Assembly (NCBI RefSeq): GCF_017349315.1
Contig: NZ_JAFMPP010000009.1
Location: 109,732 to 173,731, forward strand
DNA: 64,000 nucleotides
DNA from: Jiella flava
Lineage (GTDB): Bacteria; Pseudomonadota; Alphaproteobacteria; Rhizobiales; Rhizobiaceae
Direction of reading: 5' to 3'
Position 1 is the stretch's first letter; each line of letters starts with the position of its first letter. Shown one piece after another: positions 18,311 through 27,572 of this stretch. The position numbers and the translations under genes are program-made. The notes beneath the pieces are model-generated. The model made no database searches, was not told where the DNA came from, and worked only from the letters and a program-made list of their open reading frames with translations.

Positions 18311-20491
18311 CTATTGCGTCCTGGCCGGTGCGGCGTCGCCGGTGTTGGCGTCGGCAGAGGCCAGCTGTTCGGGATCGAGCGGTTTGATCGCTTCGAGGCG
18401 ATCGGCAATCGTGGCGAGAACCTCCTGCGCCTTTCGGCTGAGCGGCTGCGTGGCGGCAGGCGGGGCGGCGCCTTCGCCGGAATCGGCGACTGTCTTGCGC
18501 CCGGCGGGGAACGGATCGTCGATATAGGGGATCGGCTTCAGCTCGATGTTCTTGTGCGCGGCTTCCATGAAGCGCTGCCAGGTCATCGCCGGCAGCGAGC
18601 CACCGGTCAACTTGTTGGTCGGGGCGAAACTGTCGTTGCCGAACCAGACGGCGCCGACATAATTGCCGGTGAAGCCGACGAACCAGCCGTCACGATAGCT
18701 CTGGGTAGTGCCGGTTTTGCCGCCGACCCGCGTCATCGACAGCTGAGCCCGCCGTGCCGTGCCGTTTTCGGTGACGCCGACCAGCATCTCATTCATGTAT
18801 TTCGTCGCCTGCTTGCTGAGGACGCGGTGATGGGGTGGCAGATCCCGTCGCGCGTCCCAGACCACCTTGCCGTCGCCATCCATCAGCTGTTCGATCGCGT
18901 GGCGATGGGCGTCCATGCCGCCATTGGCAAAGACCGTATAGGCGGTCGCCTGGTCCATGACGGTGACCTCGCTGGTGCCAAGCGCCATCGTCTTGTCGCC
19001 CCTGAGCGGCGACTCGATGCCCATCGCCTTGGCGGTTTTCACCGTGTTGGCGAAGCCGACCTTCTGATAGAGCTTGACGGCTGGGACGTTCAGCGATCGC
19101 GCGAGGGCGGTGGCCAGGGTCACCCGGCCATGGAAGGAGCGGCCGTAGTTCTGCGGCGACCAGCGGCCGATAGTGATCGGGCTGTCGACGATGGTATCTC
19201 TCGGCGTCATGCCCTGCTGCATTGCCGTCGCATAGACATAGACCTTGAAGGACGAACCCGGCTGGCGCAGCGCCTTGGTCGCCCGGTTGAACTGCGACAC
19301 GCCGTAGTCGCGGCCGCCGACGATGGCCCGCACGCTGCCGTCCGAGGCGAGCACCACCATCGCCGCTTCGCCGACCTTATAGGTCTTGCCGAACTGGCGC
19401 AGATGATACTCGACCGACTCATCCGCTAGCTTCTGCAGATTCATGTCGATCGTGGTGCGGGCGATGAAATTGCGCTGCTTGAGACCGTATTTTTTGGCGA
19501 TCCGCTGCACTTCGTCGAAGGCGTAGTCGAGGAAGTAGTCGGGCGAGGGGGTCGAAGAGCGGTCGATCGCCGTCGCCGGATGACGCCGCGCCGCGATCAC
19601 CTGGCCTTCGGTGAGGAAATGTGCCTGAACCATATTGGTCAGGACCTCGTTCGCTCGGGCGCGCGCGGCCGGCAGATTGATGTGCGGCGCATATTTCGCC
19701 GGCGCCTTGAACAGACCCGCCAGCATGGCCGCCTCGGCCAGCGAGACGTCGCGGATATTTTTACCGAAATAGAATTCGGCCGCCGCGGCCGCGCCGAAGG
19801 TGCCGCCGCCCATATAGGCGCGGTCGAGATACATCGACAGGATCTGACGTTTGGTCAGATGCGATTCCAGCCACAGGGCGAGGAAGGCCTCCTTGATCTT
19901 GCGATCGAGGCTGCGCTCGTTGGACAGGAAGAGATTCTTTGCCAGCTGCTGGGTGAGGGTCGAACCGCCCTGGACGACGCCGCCGGCCTGGGCATTCACC
20001 GTCATCGCCCGGACGAGGCCGATGAAGTCGATGCCGAAATGGTCGAAGAAGCGCCGATCCTCGGTTGCCAGCACCGCCTTGACGAAATTGTCCGGCATTT
20101 CGTCGATCGGTACTGCCGCGGCGCGCATCACCCCGCGCCGGCCGATCTCGTCGCCATGCTTGTCGAGAAACAGAACCGAATAGTTGGTCTCTTGCGGCAG
20201 GCCGTTCCGGGTCATGCGGATGGCCGGCTGGGCAAGGGCGAGAAGCAGGACGAAACCGGCGAGGCCGAGCGTCAGGCCTTCACAGGCCAGCTCCACCAGA
20301 ATGCGGTTGAAGCCGCGCGCCCGCATTTTGCGCGAGACGATGGTGACGCCTTCCCACCAGATGGCGACCGCATGAAAGAACCGCCAGATGCTCGAATCGA
20401 TCCACGCATCAATCTCGATCAGCCGCGACGGCTGCCGACGCTTGCGGGGAAAATTCGGTTTGTTATGCACGCTTCGCTCATCATCCAGCAA
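18311..20491 (-). CDS. class A penicillin-binding protein (PBP1A type)
   Basis: About 726 residues, a bifunctional peptidoglycan glycosyltransferase/transpeptidase. The glycosyltransferase part has ATEDRRFFDHFGID, GGSTLTQQLAKNLFL and KIKEAFLALWLE. The transpeptidase part has PGSSFKVYVY (SxxK nucleophile), ARSLN (SxN) and GGKTGTT (KTG). A membrane segment lies at about residues 72-92 (LTLGLAGFVLLLALAQ), so both domains are periplasmic. The start is uncertain: 20491 is a TTG, and an in-frame GTG at 20470 is an alternative; neither has a strong ribosome site. The C-terminal ~70 residues are a disordered Ala/Pro tail. Both active sites look intact. Confidence 0.93.
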   Translation of the reverse strand: MLDDERSVHNKPNFPRKRRQPSRLIEIDAWIDSSIWRFFHAVAIWWEGVTIVSRKMRARGFNRILVELACEGLTLGLAGFVLLLALAQPAIRMTRNGLPQETNYSVLFLDKHGDEIGRRGVMRAAAVPIDEMPDNFVKAVLATEDRRFFDHFGIDFIGLVRAMTVNAQAGGVVQGGSTLTQQLAKNLFLSNERSLDRKIKEAFLALWLESHLTKRQILSMYLDRAYMGGGTFGAAAAAEFYFGKNIRDVSLAEAAMLAGLFKAPAKYAPHINLPAARARANEVLTNMVQAHFLTEGQVIAARRHPATAIDRSSTPSPDYFLDYAFDEVQRIAKKYGLKQRNFIARTTIDMNLQKLADESVEYHLRQFGKTYKVGEAAMVVLASDGSVRAIVGGRDYGVSQFNRATKALRQPGSSFKVYVYATAMQQGMTPRDTIVDSPITIGRWSPQNYGRSFHGRVTLATALARSLNVPAVKLYQKVGFANTVKTAKAMGIESPLRGDKTMALGTSEVTVMDQATAYTVFANGGMDAHRHAIEQLMDGDGKVVWDARRDLPPHHRVLSKQATKYMNEMLVGVTENGTARRAQLSMTRVGGKTGTTQSYRDGWFVGFTGNYVGAVWFGNDSFAPTNKLTGGSLPAMTWQRFMEAAHKNIELKPIPYIDDPFPAGRKTVADSGEGAAPPAATQPLSRKAQEVLATIADRLEAIKPLDPEQLASADANTGDAAPARTQ

Positions 20492-20654
20492 TAAGGCTGC
20501 GCAGGTTTTTCGGCCTATGCCGTCCGCCCGCGCCGTCTGTCGGCGGTCATGGACGCGACTTGTACGACCATCCGTGACATCCTACGTCGTCCCCGGTCGT
20601 GGTTATAGGCCGGGGCCTTGGAAAAATCTTCAAAAATAGCGGCATGGTTTCTGG

Positions 20655-21155
20655 ATGTCCGATGACCTCAAGGCGGTGGAAGCTGCGTCATATTGGAAGA
20701 CGAAACGCCTCGAAGATCTCAGCGCTTCCGAATGGGAACGGCTGTGTGACGGCTGCGGCCGTTGTTGCCTGAACAAATTGGAGGACTGGGAGACCGGCGA
20801 AATCGCCTGGACGAATGTCGCCTGCCAGTTGCTCGATGGTCACGCCTGCCGCTGTCGCCAATATGAGACTCGCCAGGCGGTGGTGCCCGATTGCGTCGCT
20901 TTGACGCCGACCGCGGTGCGCTCGCTTGGCTGGTTGCCGCCGAGCTGCGCCTACCGGCTCGTGGCCGAGGGGCGCGACCTCTATTGGTGGCATCATCTCG
21001 TCTCTGGCGATCCCGAGACGGTCCATCAGGCGGGGATCTCGGTGCGTGATCGAACCGTCAGCGAAGCGGGCATGGAACTGGAGGATTACGAGGATCACGT
21101 GGTCGATTGGCCCGGCGAGGATCCAGATGGTGAAGATGGCGACGGGCGCTTCTGA
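20655..21155 (+). CDS. YcgN/UPF0260 family cysteine-cluster protein
   Basis: 166 residues. The family's cysteine cluster is complete: [18 protein letters not shown], then [27 protein letters not shown], and PPSCAYRLV. The arrangement suggests a metal or iron-sulfur site; the family's biochemical role is unknown. It is soluble with an acidic C-terminal tail. The gene is divergent from the penicillin-binding protein gene and lies 120 bases before the trp leader, so it is probably a separate unit. Confidence 0.92.
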   Translation: MSDDLKAVEAASYWKTKRLEDLSASEWERLCDGCGRCCLNKLEDWETGEIAWTNVACQLLDGHACRCRQYETRQAVVPDCVALTPTAVRSLGWLPPSCAYRLVAEGRDLYWWHHLVSGDPETVHQAGISVRDRTVSEAGMELEDYEDHVVDWPGEDPDGEDGDGRF

Positions 21156-21240
21156 CGCCAGAGCTCCGAGCACCGCGACGGCGTGTTTGGCAGAGCGCGC
21201 GAGCAGGCTCGATTCCGGATCGTTCGACGCATGATCCCCA

Positions 21241-21269
21241 TTGCCCTTTGCCGCGGCAGGGGCTATCGG
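21241..21269 (+). promoter_or_regulatory. predicted trp promoter
   Basis: TTGCCC at 21241-21246, a 17-base spacer and TATCGG at 21264-21269 form a plausible sigma-70 promoter. Transcription would start at or next to the ATG of the leader ORF at 21276. This matches the leaderless trpL described in Sinorhizobium meliloti. Inferred by eye from spacing; the -10 box is imperfect. Confidence 0.5.
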
Positions 21270-21275
21270 AAAACC

Positions 21276-21323
21276 ATGAAGACTTTGGTCGCTACGAAGC
21301 AGAACTGGTGGCGGGCGCTCTAA
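21276..21323 (+). CDS. trpL: trp leader peptide (15 aa, tandem Trp)
   Basis: A complete mini-gene ATG...TAA encoding MKTLVATKQNWWRAL, with two adjacent Trp codons (TGG TGG) five codons before the stop. Ribosome stalling at these codons when Trp-tRNA is scarce would switch the downstream RNA structure and let transcription reach trpE(G). No Shine-Dalgarno precedes the ATG, and the predicted -10 box ends six bases upstream, so the mRNA is probably leaderless. In S. meliloti the equivalent leader RNA and peptide also act in trans; whether this holds here is unknown. Confidence 0.93.
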   Translation: MKTLVATKQNWWRAL

Positions 21324-21393
21324 CAGAGCGGCCGAGCCGTCACTCGTCGTGATCTCGAAAACAAGGCCGCCTCGACACCCGGGCGGCCTTTTT
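21313..21393 (+). terminator. trp attenuator (1:2, 2:3 and 3:4 structures)
   Basis: Segments 1 and 2 pair as CGCTCT (21316-21321) with AGAGCG (21325-21330). Segments 2 and 3 can pair as GCGGCC (21328-21333) with GGCCGC (21365-21370). Segments 3 and 4 form the terminator GGCCGCC (21365-21371) with GGCGGCC (21382-21388), followed by TTTTT. The mutually exclusive pairings are a textbook trp attenuator, placed 44 bases before the trpE(G) start. Confidence 0.93.
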
Positions 21394-21436
21394 GCGTCAG
21401 ACGTCCGGGCCAGAAGGCCAAACCCGGAGAATTGAT

Positions 21437-23626
21437 ATGATCGGCGAACTTCGTCAGGATGGTTCGGAGCGCTATGAGACGGCCGGTGGGGTCGTCGTCA
21501 CGCGCCGGCATGAGACGGTCATCTATGACGGGGCGATCGAGCCGTTCTTCGACCGCCTCGATACCCGCCGTGGTGCGATCCTCTTCTCCAATTATGAATA
21601 TCCCGGGCGCTACACCCGGCAGGACGTCGCCTTCGTCGATCCGCCGCTGGTGATCAGCTCGCGCGGCCGGGCGATGGTGATCGAAGCACTTAACGAGCGC
21701 GGCAAGATTCTCGTCGGCTTCATCGCCGAGGCGCTTCAGGGGAGCGACGAGATCGCCTCGCTCCAGGTCTCGTCCGAAAAGCTTGCCGTCGTCGTTGCCG
21801 AGCCGAGCGGTGCGGTGACCGAGGAAGAACGCTCGCGCATGCCGACGGTGTTTTCGGTGCTGCGCCGGATCGTTTCGCTGTTCCGCTCGGCGAATGACGC
21901 CGCGATCGGACTTTACGGCGCGTTCGGCTACGACCTCGCTTTCCAGTTCGATTCAGTCAACGAAGTGCAAAACCGCGATCCGGCGCGCCGCGATCTCGTT
22001 CTCTACCTTCCCGACGAAATCATCAAGGTCGACCATTATTCGGCGACGGCGTCGCTGACGCGCTACGATTTTGCCAAGAACGGCGTGACGACCGAAGGGC
22101 TCGCCCGGGGCGGCAGTGACGCGCCCTTCGCTTTGTCGGACAGAATTCCGCCGCGCGGCGATCACCAGCCCGGTGAATATGCCGAACTGGTGCGGGCGGC
22201 GAAGGAAGAGTTTCGTTGTGGCAATCTGTTCGAGGTGGTCCCCGGTCAGGTGTTCTACGAGCGTGTCGAGCATCGGCCGTCGGAAATCTCCCGCCGCCTG
22301 AAGGCGGTCAATCCCTCGCCCTATTCCTTCCTGATCAATCTCGGCGAGAACGAATTTCTGATCGGCGCGTCGCCGGAGATGTTCGTGCGGGTCAATGGCC
22401 GGCGGGTCGAGACCTGCCCGATCTCCGGCACGATCAAGCGCGGCGAGGACGCCATCTCGGACTCCGAGCAGATCCTCAAGCTCTTGAATTCCAAGAAGGA
22501 CGAGTCGGAGCTGACGATGTGCTCCGACGTCGATCGCAACGACAAGAGCCGGGTTTGCGAACCGGGCTCGGTCAAGGTCATCGGCCGGCGCCAGATCGAG
22601 ATGTATTCGCGCCTCATCCATACGGTCGATCACATCGAGGGGCGGCTGCGCGACGGCATGGACGCCTTTGACGCCTTCCTTTCCCACGCCTGGGCGGTGA
22701 CGGTCACCGGTGCTCCGAAGCTGTGGGCGATGCGCTTTATCGAGAAGAACGAGAAAAGCCCGCGCGCCTGGTATGGCGGCGCCGTCGGTATGGTGCATTT
22801 CAACGGCGATATGAACACCGGCCTGACTTTGCGCACCATCCGGCTCAAAGACGGCATCGCCGAGGTGCGGGCCGGCGCGACGCTGCTTTACGATTCCAAT
22901 CCCGAGGAAGAAGAGGCCGAGACCGAACTCAAGGCCTCGGCGCTGCTCGGCGCGATTCGTGATGCCGGTGCTTCGAATGCCGGCGCCGTCACCCGTGAGA
23001 CTGCCAAGGTCGGCGAAGGGGTGCGCATCCTTCTGGTCGACCATGAGGATTCCTTCGTCCACACCCTGGCGAATTATTTCCGCCAGACGGGGGCGAGCGT
23101 TGCGACGGTGCGAACGCCGGTGCCGGCGGAGATCTTCGAGCGGATCAATCCCGATCTCGTCGTCCTGTCGCCGGGGCCGGGCAATCCCTCGGACTTCGAC
23201 TGCAAGGGCACGATCGCGGCCGCCCGTGAGCGCGGCGCGGCGATCTTCGGCGTCTGCCTCGGCCTGCAGGCGCTAACAGAGGCCTATGGCGGCGCTTTGC
23301 GGACCTTGCATGTCCCGGTGCATGGCAAGCCCTCGCGCATTCGGATCGACAAGCCGGGCATTTTGTTCTCGGGCCTGCCGGCCGAAGTCACCGTCGGGCG
23401 GTATCATTCGATCTTCGCCGATCCCGTTCGTCTGCCGCGGGATTTCGAGGTGACTGCGGAAACCGACGACGGGATTGTCATGGCCTTCGAGCATCGCCAT
23501 GAGCCGGTCGCGGCCGTGCAGTTCCATCCCGAAAGCATCATGACGCTCGGTGGCGATGCCGGCATGCGGATGATCGAAAACGTCGTCGCGCATTTGCCGC
23601 GGCAGGCACGCGAAAAAGCTGCCTGA
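21437..23626 (+). CDS. trpE(G): fused anthranilate synthase TrpE(G)
   Basis: 729 residues from the ATG at 21437, with GGAGA seven bases upstream. The first ~510 residues are the chorismate-binding TrpE part ([75 protein letters not shown]). From about residue 531 ([18 protein letters not shown]) follows the TrpG glutamine amidotransferase, with the nucleophile in FGVCLGLQA (about residue 606) and the catalytic His in VQFHPES (about 696). It makes anthranilate from chorismate and glutamine, the first committed step to tryptophan. The fusion is typical of Rhizobiales. Expression is controlled by the attenuator directly upstream. Confidence 0.97.
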   Translation: MIGELRQDGSERYETAGGVVVTRRHETVIYDGAIEPFFDRLDTRRGAILFSNYEYPGRYTRQDVAFVDPPLVISSRGRAMVIEALNERGKILVGFIAEALQGSDEIASLQVSSEKLAVVVAEPSGAVTEEERSRMPTVFSVLRRIVSLFRSANDAAIGLYGAFGYDLAFQFDSVNEVQNRDPARRDLVLYLPDEIIKVDHYSATASLTRYDFAKNGVTTEGLARGGSDAPFALSDRIPPRGDHQPGEYAELVRAAKEEFRCGNLFEVVPGQVFYERVEHRPSEISRRLKAVNPSPYSFLINLGENEFLIGASPEMFVRVNGRRVETCPISGTIKRGEDAISDSEQILKLLNSKKDESELTMCSDVDRNDKSRVCEPGSVKVIGRRQIEMYSRLIHTVDHIEGRLRDGMDAFDAFLSHAWAVTVTGAPKLWAMRFIEKNEKSPRAWYGGAVGMVHFNGDMNTGLTLRTIRLKDGIAEVRAGATLLYDSNPEEEEAETELKASALLGAIRDAGASNAGAVTRETAKVGEGVRILLVDHEDSFVHTLANYFRQTGASVATVRTPVPAEIFERINPDLVVLSPGPGNPSDFDCKGTIAAARERGAAIFGVCLGLQALTEAYGGALRTLHVPVHGKPSRIRIDKPGILFSGLPAEVTVGRYHSIFADPVRLPRDFEVTAETDDGIVMAFEHRHEPVAAVQFHPESIMTLGGDAGMRMIENVVAHLPRQAREKAA

Positions 23627-23644
23627 CGTCGGGGCGGATGGATC

Positions 23645-24547
23645 ATGCAGGACGATACAGCGACCCTCACCAAGCGGATCGCCGCGATGTCGATCGGCGT
23701 TGCGCTGGCGGTGCTGGCCATCAAGTCCGTCGCCTATCAGGTCACGGGCTCGGTGGCGCTGTTCTCGGACGCGATGGAGTCGATCGTCAACGTCGTTGCC
23801 GGGGCGGTGGCGCTTTGGGCGGTGACGGTCAGCTACAAGCCGGCGGACAGCGAACATCACTTCGGCCATACCAAAGCGGAATATTTCTCGGCTGTCGTGG
23901 AAGGGGTGCTGATCGTCGTCGCCGCCTTGGTGATCCTGCATGAGGCCTGGCAAGCGTTTCAGATGCCGCGAACGTTGGAGACGCCGATCCTCGGCATGAT
24001 GATCAACGCCATCGCGACGGTGATCAATTTCGGCTGGGGCTGGTTCCTGATCCGGCGTGGAAGCACATACCGCTCGCCGGCGCTGGCCGCTGACGGCCGC
24101 CATATGATGGCCGACGTCTTCACCTCTGTCGGCGTCCTCGCCGGTCTCAGCGTTGCCACCTGGACGGGTTGGGCGATTCTCGATCCGCTGATGGCGGCGC
24201 TGGTGGCGCTCAATATCTTGCGCGAGGGCTATAAGGTCGTTCTCTCCTCGCTGTCGGGGCTGATGGACCAGGCGATCGATCCGGCCGAAGAGGCGCAGGT
24301 CCGCGATCTCATCTCGGCCAATGCCGCCGGCGCGATCGAGGTGCATGATCTGAAGACCCGGTTGGCGGGGCGGGCGATGTTCATCGAGTTCCATCTGGTC
24401 GTGCCGGGCGGAATGAGCGTCGCCACCGCCCATGAGATCTGCGATCGGATCGAAGACGTCTTGCAAGAGGCCTTTTCCGGCGTGCGGATTTCGATCCATG
24501 TCGAGCCTGAGGAAGAGGCCAAGCAGGTCGGCGTTCCGGTTCTGTGA
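23645..24547 (+). CDS. cation diffusion facilitator transporter
   Basis: 300 residues with about six membrane segments (for example SIGVALAVLAIKSVAYQV, IVNVVAGAVALWAVTV, EGVLIVVAALVIL), then a cytoplasmic C-terminal domain. The metal-site pattern of CDF exporters is visible: LFSDAMESIVN in helix 2, the HHFGHTKAEYFSA loop, and GRHMMADVFTS (HxxxD) in helix 5. CDF proteins export Zn, Fe, Mn or Co from the cytoplasm in exchange for protons; the metal cannot be told here. It lies 18 bases after trpE(G) and may be co-transcribed with it. Confidence 0.92.
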   Translation: MQDDTATLTKRIAAMSIGVALAVLAIKSVAYQVTGSVALFSDAMESIVNVVAGAVALWAVTVSYKPADSEHHFGHTKAEYFSAVVEGVLIVVAALVILHEAWQAFQMPRTLETPILGMMINAIATVINFGWGWFLIRRGSTYRSPALAADGRHMMADVFTSVGVLAGLSVATWTGWAILDPLMAALVALNILREGYKVVLSSLSGLMDQAIDPAEEAQVRDLISANAAGAIEVHDLKTRLAGRAMFIEFHLVVPGGMSVATAHEICDRIEDVLQEAFSGVRISIHVEPEEEAKQVGVPVL

Positions 24548-24644
24548 TGCCGATCCGGCGGGCTGAGATGCCGGGCGAGCGATCCAAGCTCAGCGCTCTG
24601 CGCGGCGCCACCGCATTTCGTTGAGCGAGGGTGCTCAAGCGCTC

Positions 24645-24672
24645 TTGCAAAATGCCGGCGCCCGGTTATCCT
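24645..24672 (+). promoter_or_regulatory. predicted leu leader promoter
   Basis: TTGCAA at 24645-24650, a 16-base spacer and TATCCT at 24667-24672 form a plausible sigma-70 promoter whose start point would fall at or one base before the leader ATG at 24680. The rest of the 132-base gap after the CDF gene (24548-24679) holds nothing else I recognise. Confidence 0.5.
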
Positions 24673-24679
24673 GCCGGCC

Positions 24680-24802
24680 ATGGACGATGTGAGCCCCATT
24701 TCCTGTGTCGATCGCCTGCCGCATGACGGCGGGCAGCACACGCTCGCCGTCGCTCAACTCCTCCTTCTTCTCGGCCTTAGCGGCGACCGTCAGACCCGGT
24801 AA
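24680..24802 (+). CDS. leuL: leu leader peptide (40 aa, five consecutive Leu codons)
   Basis: An uninterrupted ATG...TAA frame of 40 codons whose C-terminal half contains AVAQLLLLLGLSGDRQTR: five Leu codons in a row (CTC CTC CTT CTT CTC), then Gly and another Leu. Its position, 155 bases before leuA, and the leucine run at a fixed distance from the stop indicate a leader that senses leucyl-tRNA supply. The ATG has no ribosome site and lies seven bases after the predicted -10 box, so it is probably leaderless. Downstream I find an imperfect hairpin (24901-24929) near the leuA start but no stem with a U-run, so control may be translational rather than by a terminator. Confidence 0.82.
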   Translation: MDDVSPISCVDRLPHDGGQHTLAVAQLLLLLGLSGDRQTR

Positions 24803-24957
24803 CAAGGGACGTCTGGCGGTCGATCAGGTTCGGTTATGGGCCGGGCCCTGGTTCCTTGGTCTTCACAATCTGCCCAAAATATCGGATGCGTCCGCCATGC
24901 CGCCCGCAACGCGTCGAGGCGCTGCGGCGATCCGTGCGACCAGAAGGTTGAGCTTTG

Positions 24958-26688
24958 ATGTCCGCGATCTCTCAAGCCCCGTCCTCCCAGAGTTTCCCTG
25001 ACGGCCCCGCCCGCGCCACGATGCCGGACGCGCCGCGCAAATATCGCCCCTATGGCCAGATCGATCTTGCCGATCGCACCTGGCCGTCGAAGACAATCGA
25101 ACGTCCGCCGGTCTGGTGTTCGGTCGATCTGCGCGACGGCAATCAGGCGCTGATCGATCCGATGGGCCATGACCGCAAGGCCCGCTTCCTCGCCTTGTTG
25201 TTGCGCATGAACTTCAAGGAAATCGAGATCGGTTTTCCCTCCGCCTCGCAGACCGACTTCGACTTCGCCCGGTGGTGCATCGAAGAGGGCGGCGTGCCGG
25301 ACGACGTCTCGCTGCAGGTGTTGGTGCAGTGCCGGCCGGAATTGATCCAGCGGACCTTCGAGTCGCTCGACGGCTCGATCCGCCCGATCGTTCACTTCTA
25401 CAATTCGACCAGCGAATTGCAGCGCCGCGTCGTGTTTCAGAAGGATCGTGCCGGGATCAAGCAGATCGCCGTCGACGCGGCGAAGATGATCACCGACATG
25501 GCGGCGAAGGCCGGAGGCGGCTATCGCTTCCAGTATTCGCCGGAAAGCTTTACCGGCACCGAACTCGATTTTGCCGCCGAAATCTGCAACGCCGTCGCCG
25601 AAATCATCCGGCCGACGGCGGACAATAAGCTGATCATCAATCTGCCGGCGACGGTCGAGATGTCGACGCCGAACATCCATGCCGACCAGATCGAATGGAT
25701 GTGCCGCAACCTCGACAATCGCGAGAACCTGATCATCTCGCTGCATCCTCACAACGATCGCGGCACCGCCATCGCGGCGACCGAACTGGGGTTGCTGGCC
25801 GGCGCCGACCGGGTCGAGGGCACGTTGTTCGGCAATGGCGAGCGAACCGGCAATGTCGATCTCGTGACGCTGGCCTTGAACATGTACACCCAGGGCATCG
25901 ATCCTGGCCTCGACGTCTCCGACATCAATCGGATCAAGGACGTCTATGAATACTGCAACAAGCTGGCGATCCCCGAGCGCCATCCCTATGTCGGCGAGCT
26001 GGTCTACACGGCGTTTTCCGGCTCGCATCAGGATGCGATCAACAAGGGGATGAAGTCGCGCAAGGCGGCCAACAGCGAGATCTGGGAGGTGCCCTACCTG
26101 CCGATCGATCCGAAGGATGTCGGCCGCAGCTACGAGGCGATCATCCGGATCAACTCGCAGTCAGGCAAGGGCGGCATCGCCTATATCCTGCAGGCCGATT
26201 ACGGGCTCAATCTGCCGCGCAATCTGCAGATCGAATTTCGCGAGGACATCCAGCGCGTCACCGACGAGAGCGGCGTCGAAATGCCGGCCAAGGCGATCTA
26301 CGACCGGTTCATCGAGCGCTATGTCGAGCAGCCGGCCGGCCGGCTGAAATTCGTCGATCACTTCACCCGGCCGAACCAGACGGTGAAGGGCGAACGCATC
26401 GTCGAGGCGACGATCATCGACGACGGCAAGGAGATCACCATCAACGGCAACGGCACCGGGCCGATTGACGGCTTCGTCGACGCTTTAAAGCGCCATCTCG
26501 GCATCGAATTCTCGGTGTTCGACTATGCCGAGCACTCGCTCGGCACCGGCTCCGACGCCCGCGCCATCTGTTACATGGAGATCGCCCATCCGGAGGGGAG
26601 GATCTTCGGCGCGGCGATCAACAAGAACATCGTGACGGCGTCGCTCGAAGCGATCGTTTCGGCCGTCAATCGCATCGTCGCGGTGTAG
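24958..26688 (+). CDS. leuA: 2-isopropylmalate synthase
   Basis: 576 residues from the ATG at 24958, with GAAGG about 12 bases upstream. The catalytic barrel has CSVDLRDGNQALIDPMG at the N-terminus (metal-binding Asp) and SLHPHNDRGTAIAATELGLLAGADRVEGTLFGNGERTGNVDLV, with the HxH metal ligands and the typical GNGERTGNVD loop. The C-terminal ~140 residues are the LeuA regulatory domain. Length and motifs fit the long (type 2) LeuA. It condenses acetyl-CoA with 2-oxoisovalerate, the first step of leucine synthesis, and so uses the product of the IlvI/IlvH branch at 55-58 kb. Confidence 0.97.
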   Translation: MSAISQAPSSQSFPDGPARATMPDAPRKYRPYGQIDLADRTWPSKTIERPPVWCSVDLRDGNQALIDPMGHDRKARFLALLLRMNFKEIEIGFPSASQTDFDFARWCIEEGGVPDDVSLQVLVQCRPELIQRTFESLDGSIRPIVHFYNSTSELQRRVVFQKDRAGIKQIAVDAAKMITDMAAKAGGGYRFQYSPESFTGTELDFAAEICNAVAEIIRPTADNKLIINLPATVEMSTPNIHADQIEWMCRNLDNRENLIISLHPHNDRGTAIAATELGLLAGADRVEGTLFGNGERTGNVDLVTLALNMYTQGIDPGLDVSDINRIKDVYEYCNKLAIPERHPYVGELVYTAFSGSHQDAINKGMKSRKAANSEIWEVPYLPIDPKDVGRSYEAIIRINSQSGKGGIAYILQADYGLNLPRNLQIEFREDIQRVTDESGVEMPAKAIYDRFIERYVEQPAGRLKFVDHFTRPNQTVKGERIVEATIIDDGKEITINGNGTGPIDGFVDALKRHLGIEFSVFDYAEHSLGTGSDARAICYMEIAHPEGRIFGAAINKNIVTASLEAIVSAVNRIVAV

Positions 26689-26695
26689 ACGGGCG

Positions 26696-27472
26696 ATGAC
26701 GACCGAAGTGCCGCGGCTTCATGCCGAAGAGAGCGGCGGCGGCCGCTTGCCGCCTCTCGTCTTTCTGCATGGCTTCGACGGCCGTGCGGCGGTGTTTTCC
26801 GAACTCGCCGAAACATTCGCGGGCGAGGAGCGCCGATGTCTCGCCTTCGATCTGCCCGGTCATGGCGGATCGCGCGCCTATCCCGGCTTCGGGCCGCCCA
26901 ATGCGGCGGCCCGGGCGGTGCTTGGTGAACTCGACGGACGCGGCATCGAACGGGCGCATCTGATTGGGCATTCGATGGGCGGTGCGGTGGCCTGTCTCGT
27001 CGCGCTGCTCGCGCCCCGACGCGTGGCTTCGATGACCTTGCTCGCGCCGGGTGGTTTCGGTTCGACCATCGGTCTCGATCCGATCCGCGCGATGATGGCG
27101 GCGCGCGATAGGGCGGGTCTCGTCGCCGCCCTTCAAGGCATGTGTGCCGCCGACTTCACGATGCCAGCGTCCGCCGCCGCGACCTGCAATGGTCCTGAGG
27201 GGCGCGCACCGATCCAGGTGATCTTCGACACGCTCTTTGCGACCGGAAATCAGGGCGTCTTGCCGCTGGCCGCCATCGCCGAGACCGGCTGCCCGATCGA
27301 ACTTCTTTGGGGCGATCTCGACCCCGTGACCCCCGCCGCACAAAGCGACGATCTGCCGCCGGCCTTTCACGTCACCCGTCTTGCCCGCGTCGGCCATATG
27401 CTGCCGCTCGAGGCGCCCCGCGACACCGAAATGGCAATCCGGCGTGCGATTGTCCGCGGCGAGAAGTCTTGA
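26696..27472 (+). CDS. alpha/beta hydrolase
   Basis: 258 residues, starting seven bases after the leuA stop. The fold is clear: LVFLHGFDGRAAVFSELAE (oxyanion HG), nucleophile elbow LIGHSMGGAVA (GxSxG), acid in LLWGDLDPVTP and catalytic His in RVGHMLPLEAP. All triad residues are present. It is cytoplasmic with no signal peptide. The substrate is not predictable, though the N-terminus resembles hydrolases of small esters. It may be co-transcribed with leuA. Confidence 0.88.
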   Translation: MTTEVPRLHAEESGGGRLPPLVFLHGFDGRAAVFSELAETFAGEERRCLAFDLPGHGGSRAYPGFGPPNAAARAVLGELDGRGIERAHLIGHSMGGAVACLVALLAPRRVASMTLLAPGGFGSTIGLDPIRAMMAARDRAGLVAALQGMCAADFTMPASAAATCNGPEGRAPIQVIFDTLFATGNQGVLPLAAIAETGCPIELLWGDLDPVTPAAQSDDLPPAFHVTRLARVGHMLPLEAPRDTEMAIRRAIVRGEKS

Positions 27473-27572
27473 AGCTGTCCTGAAAACTTCGGACGGGGCA
27501 TCCGACTGTTTCTTTCGTAGCGAAACGCAGCTACGGTAAACAAGCGGTTAAGTGGTCGATTCGGGGCGAGCT

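Noticed and set aside
24803..24957. Intrinsic terminator in the leu leader
   Set aside because: I searched for a stem followed by a U-run and found only an imperfect hairpin near leuA without U's.
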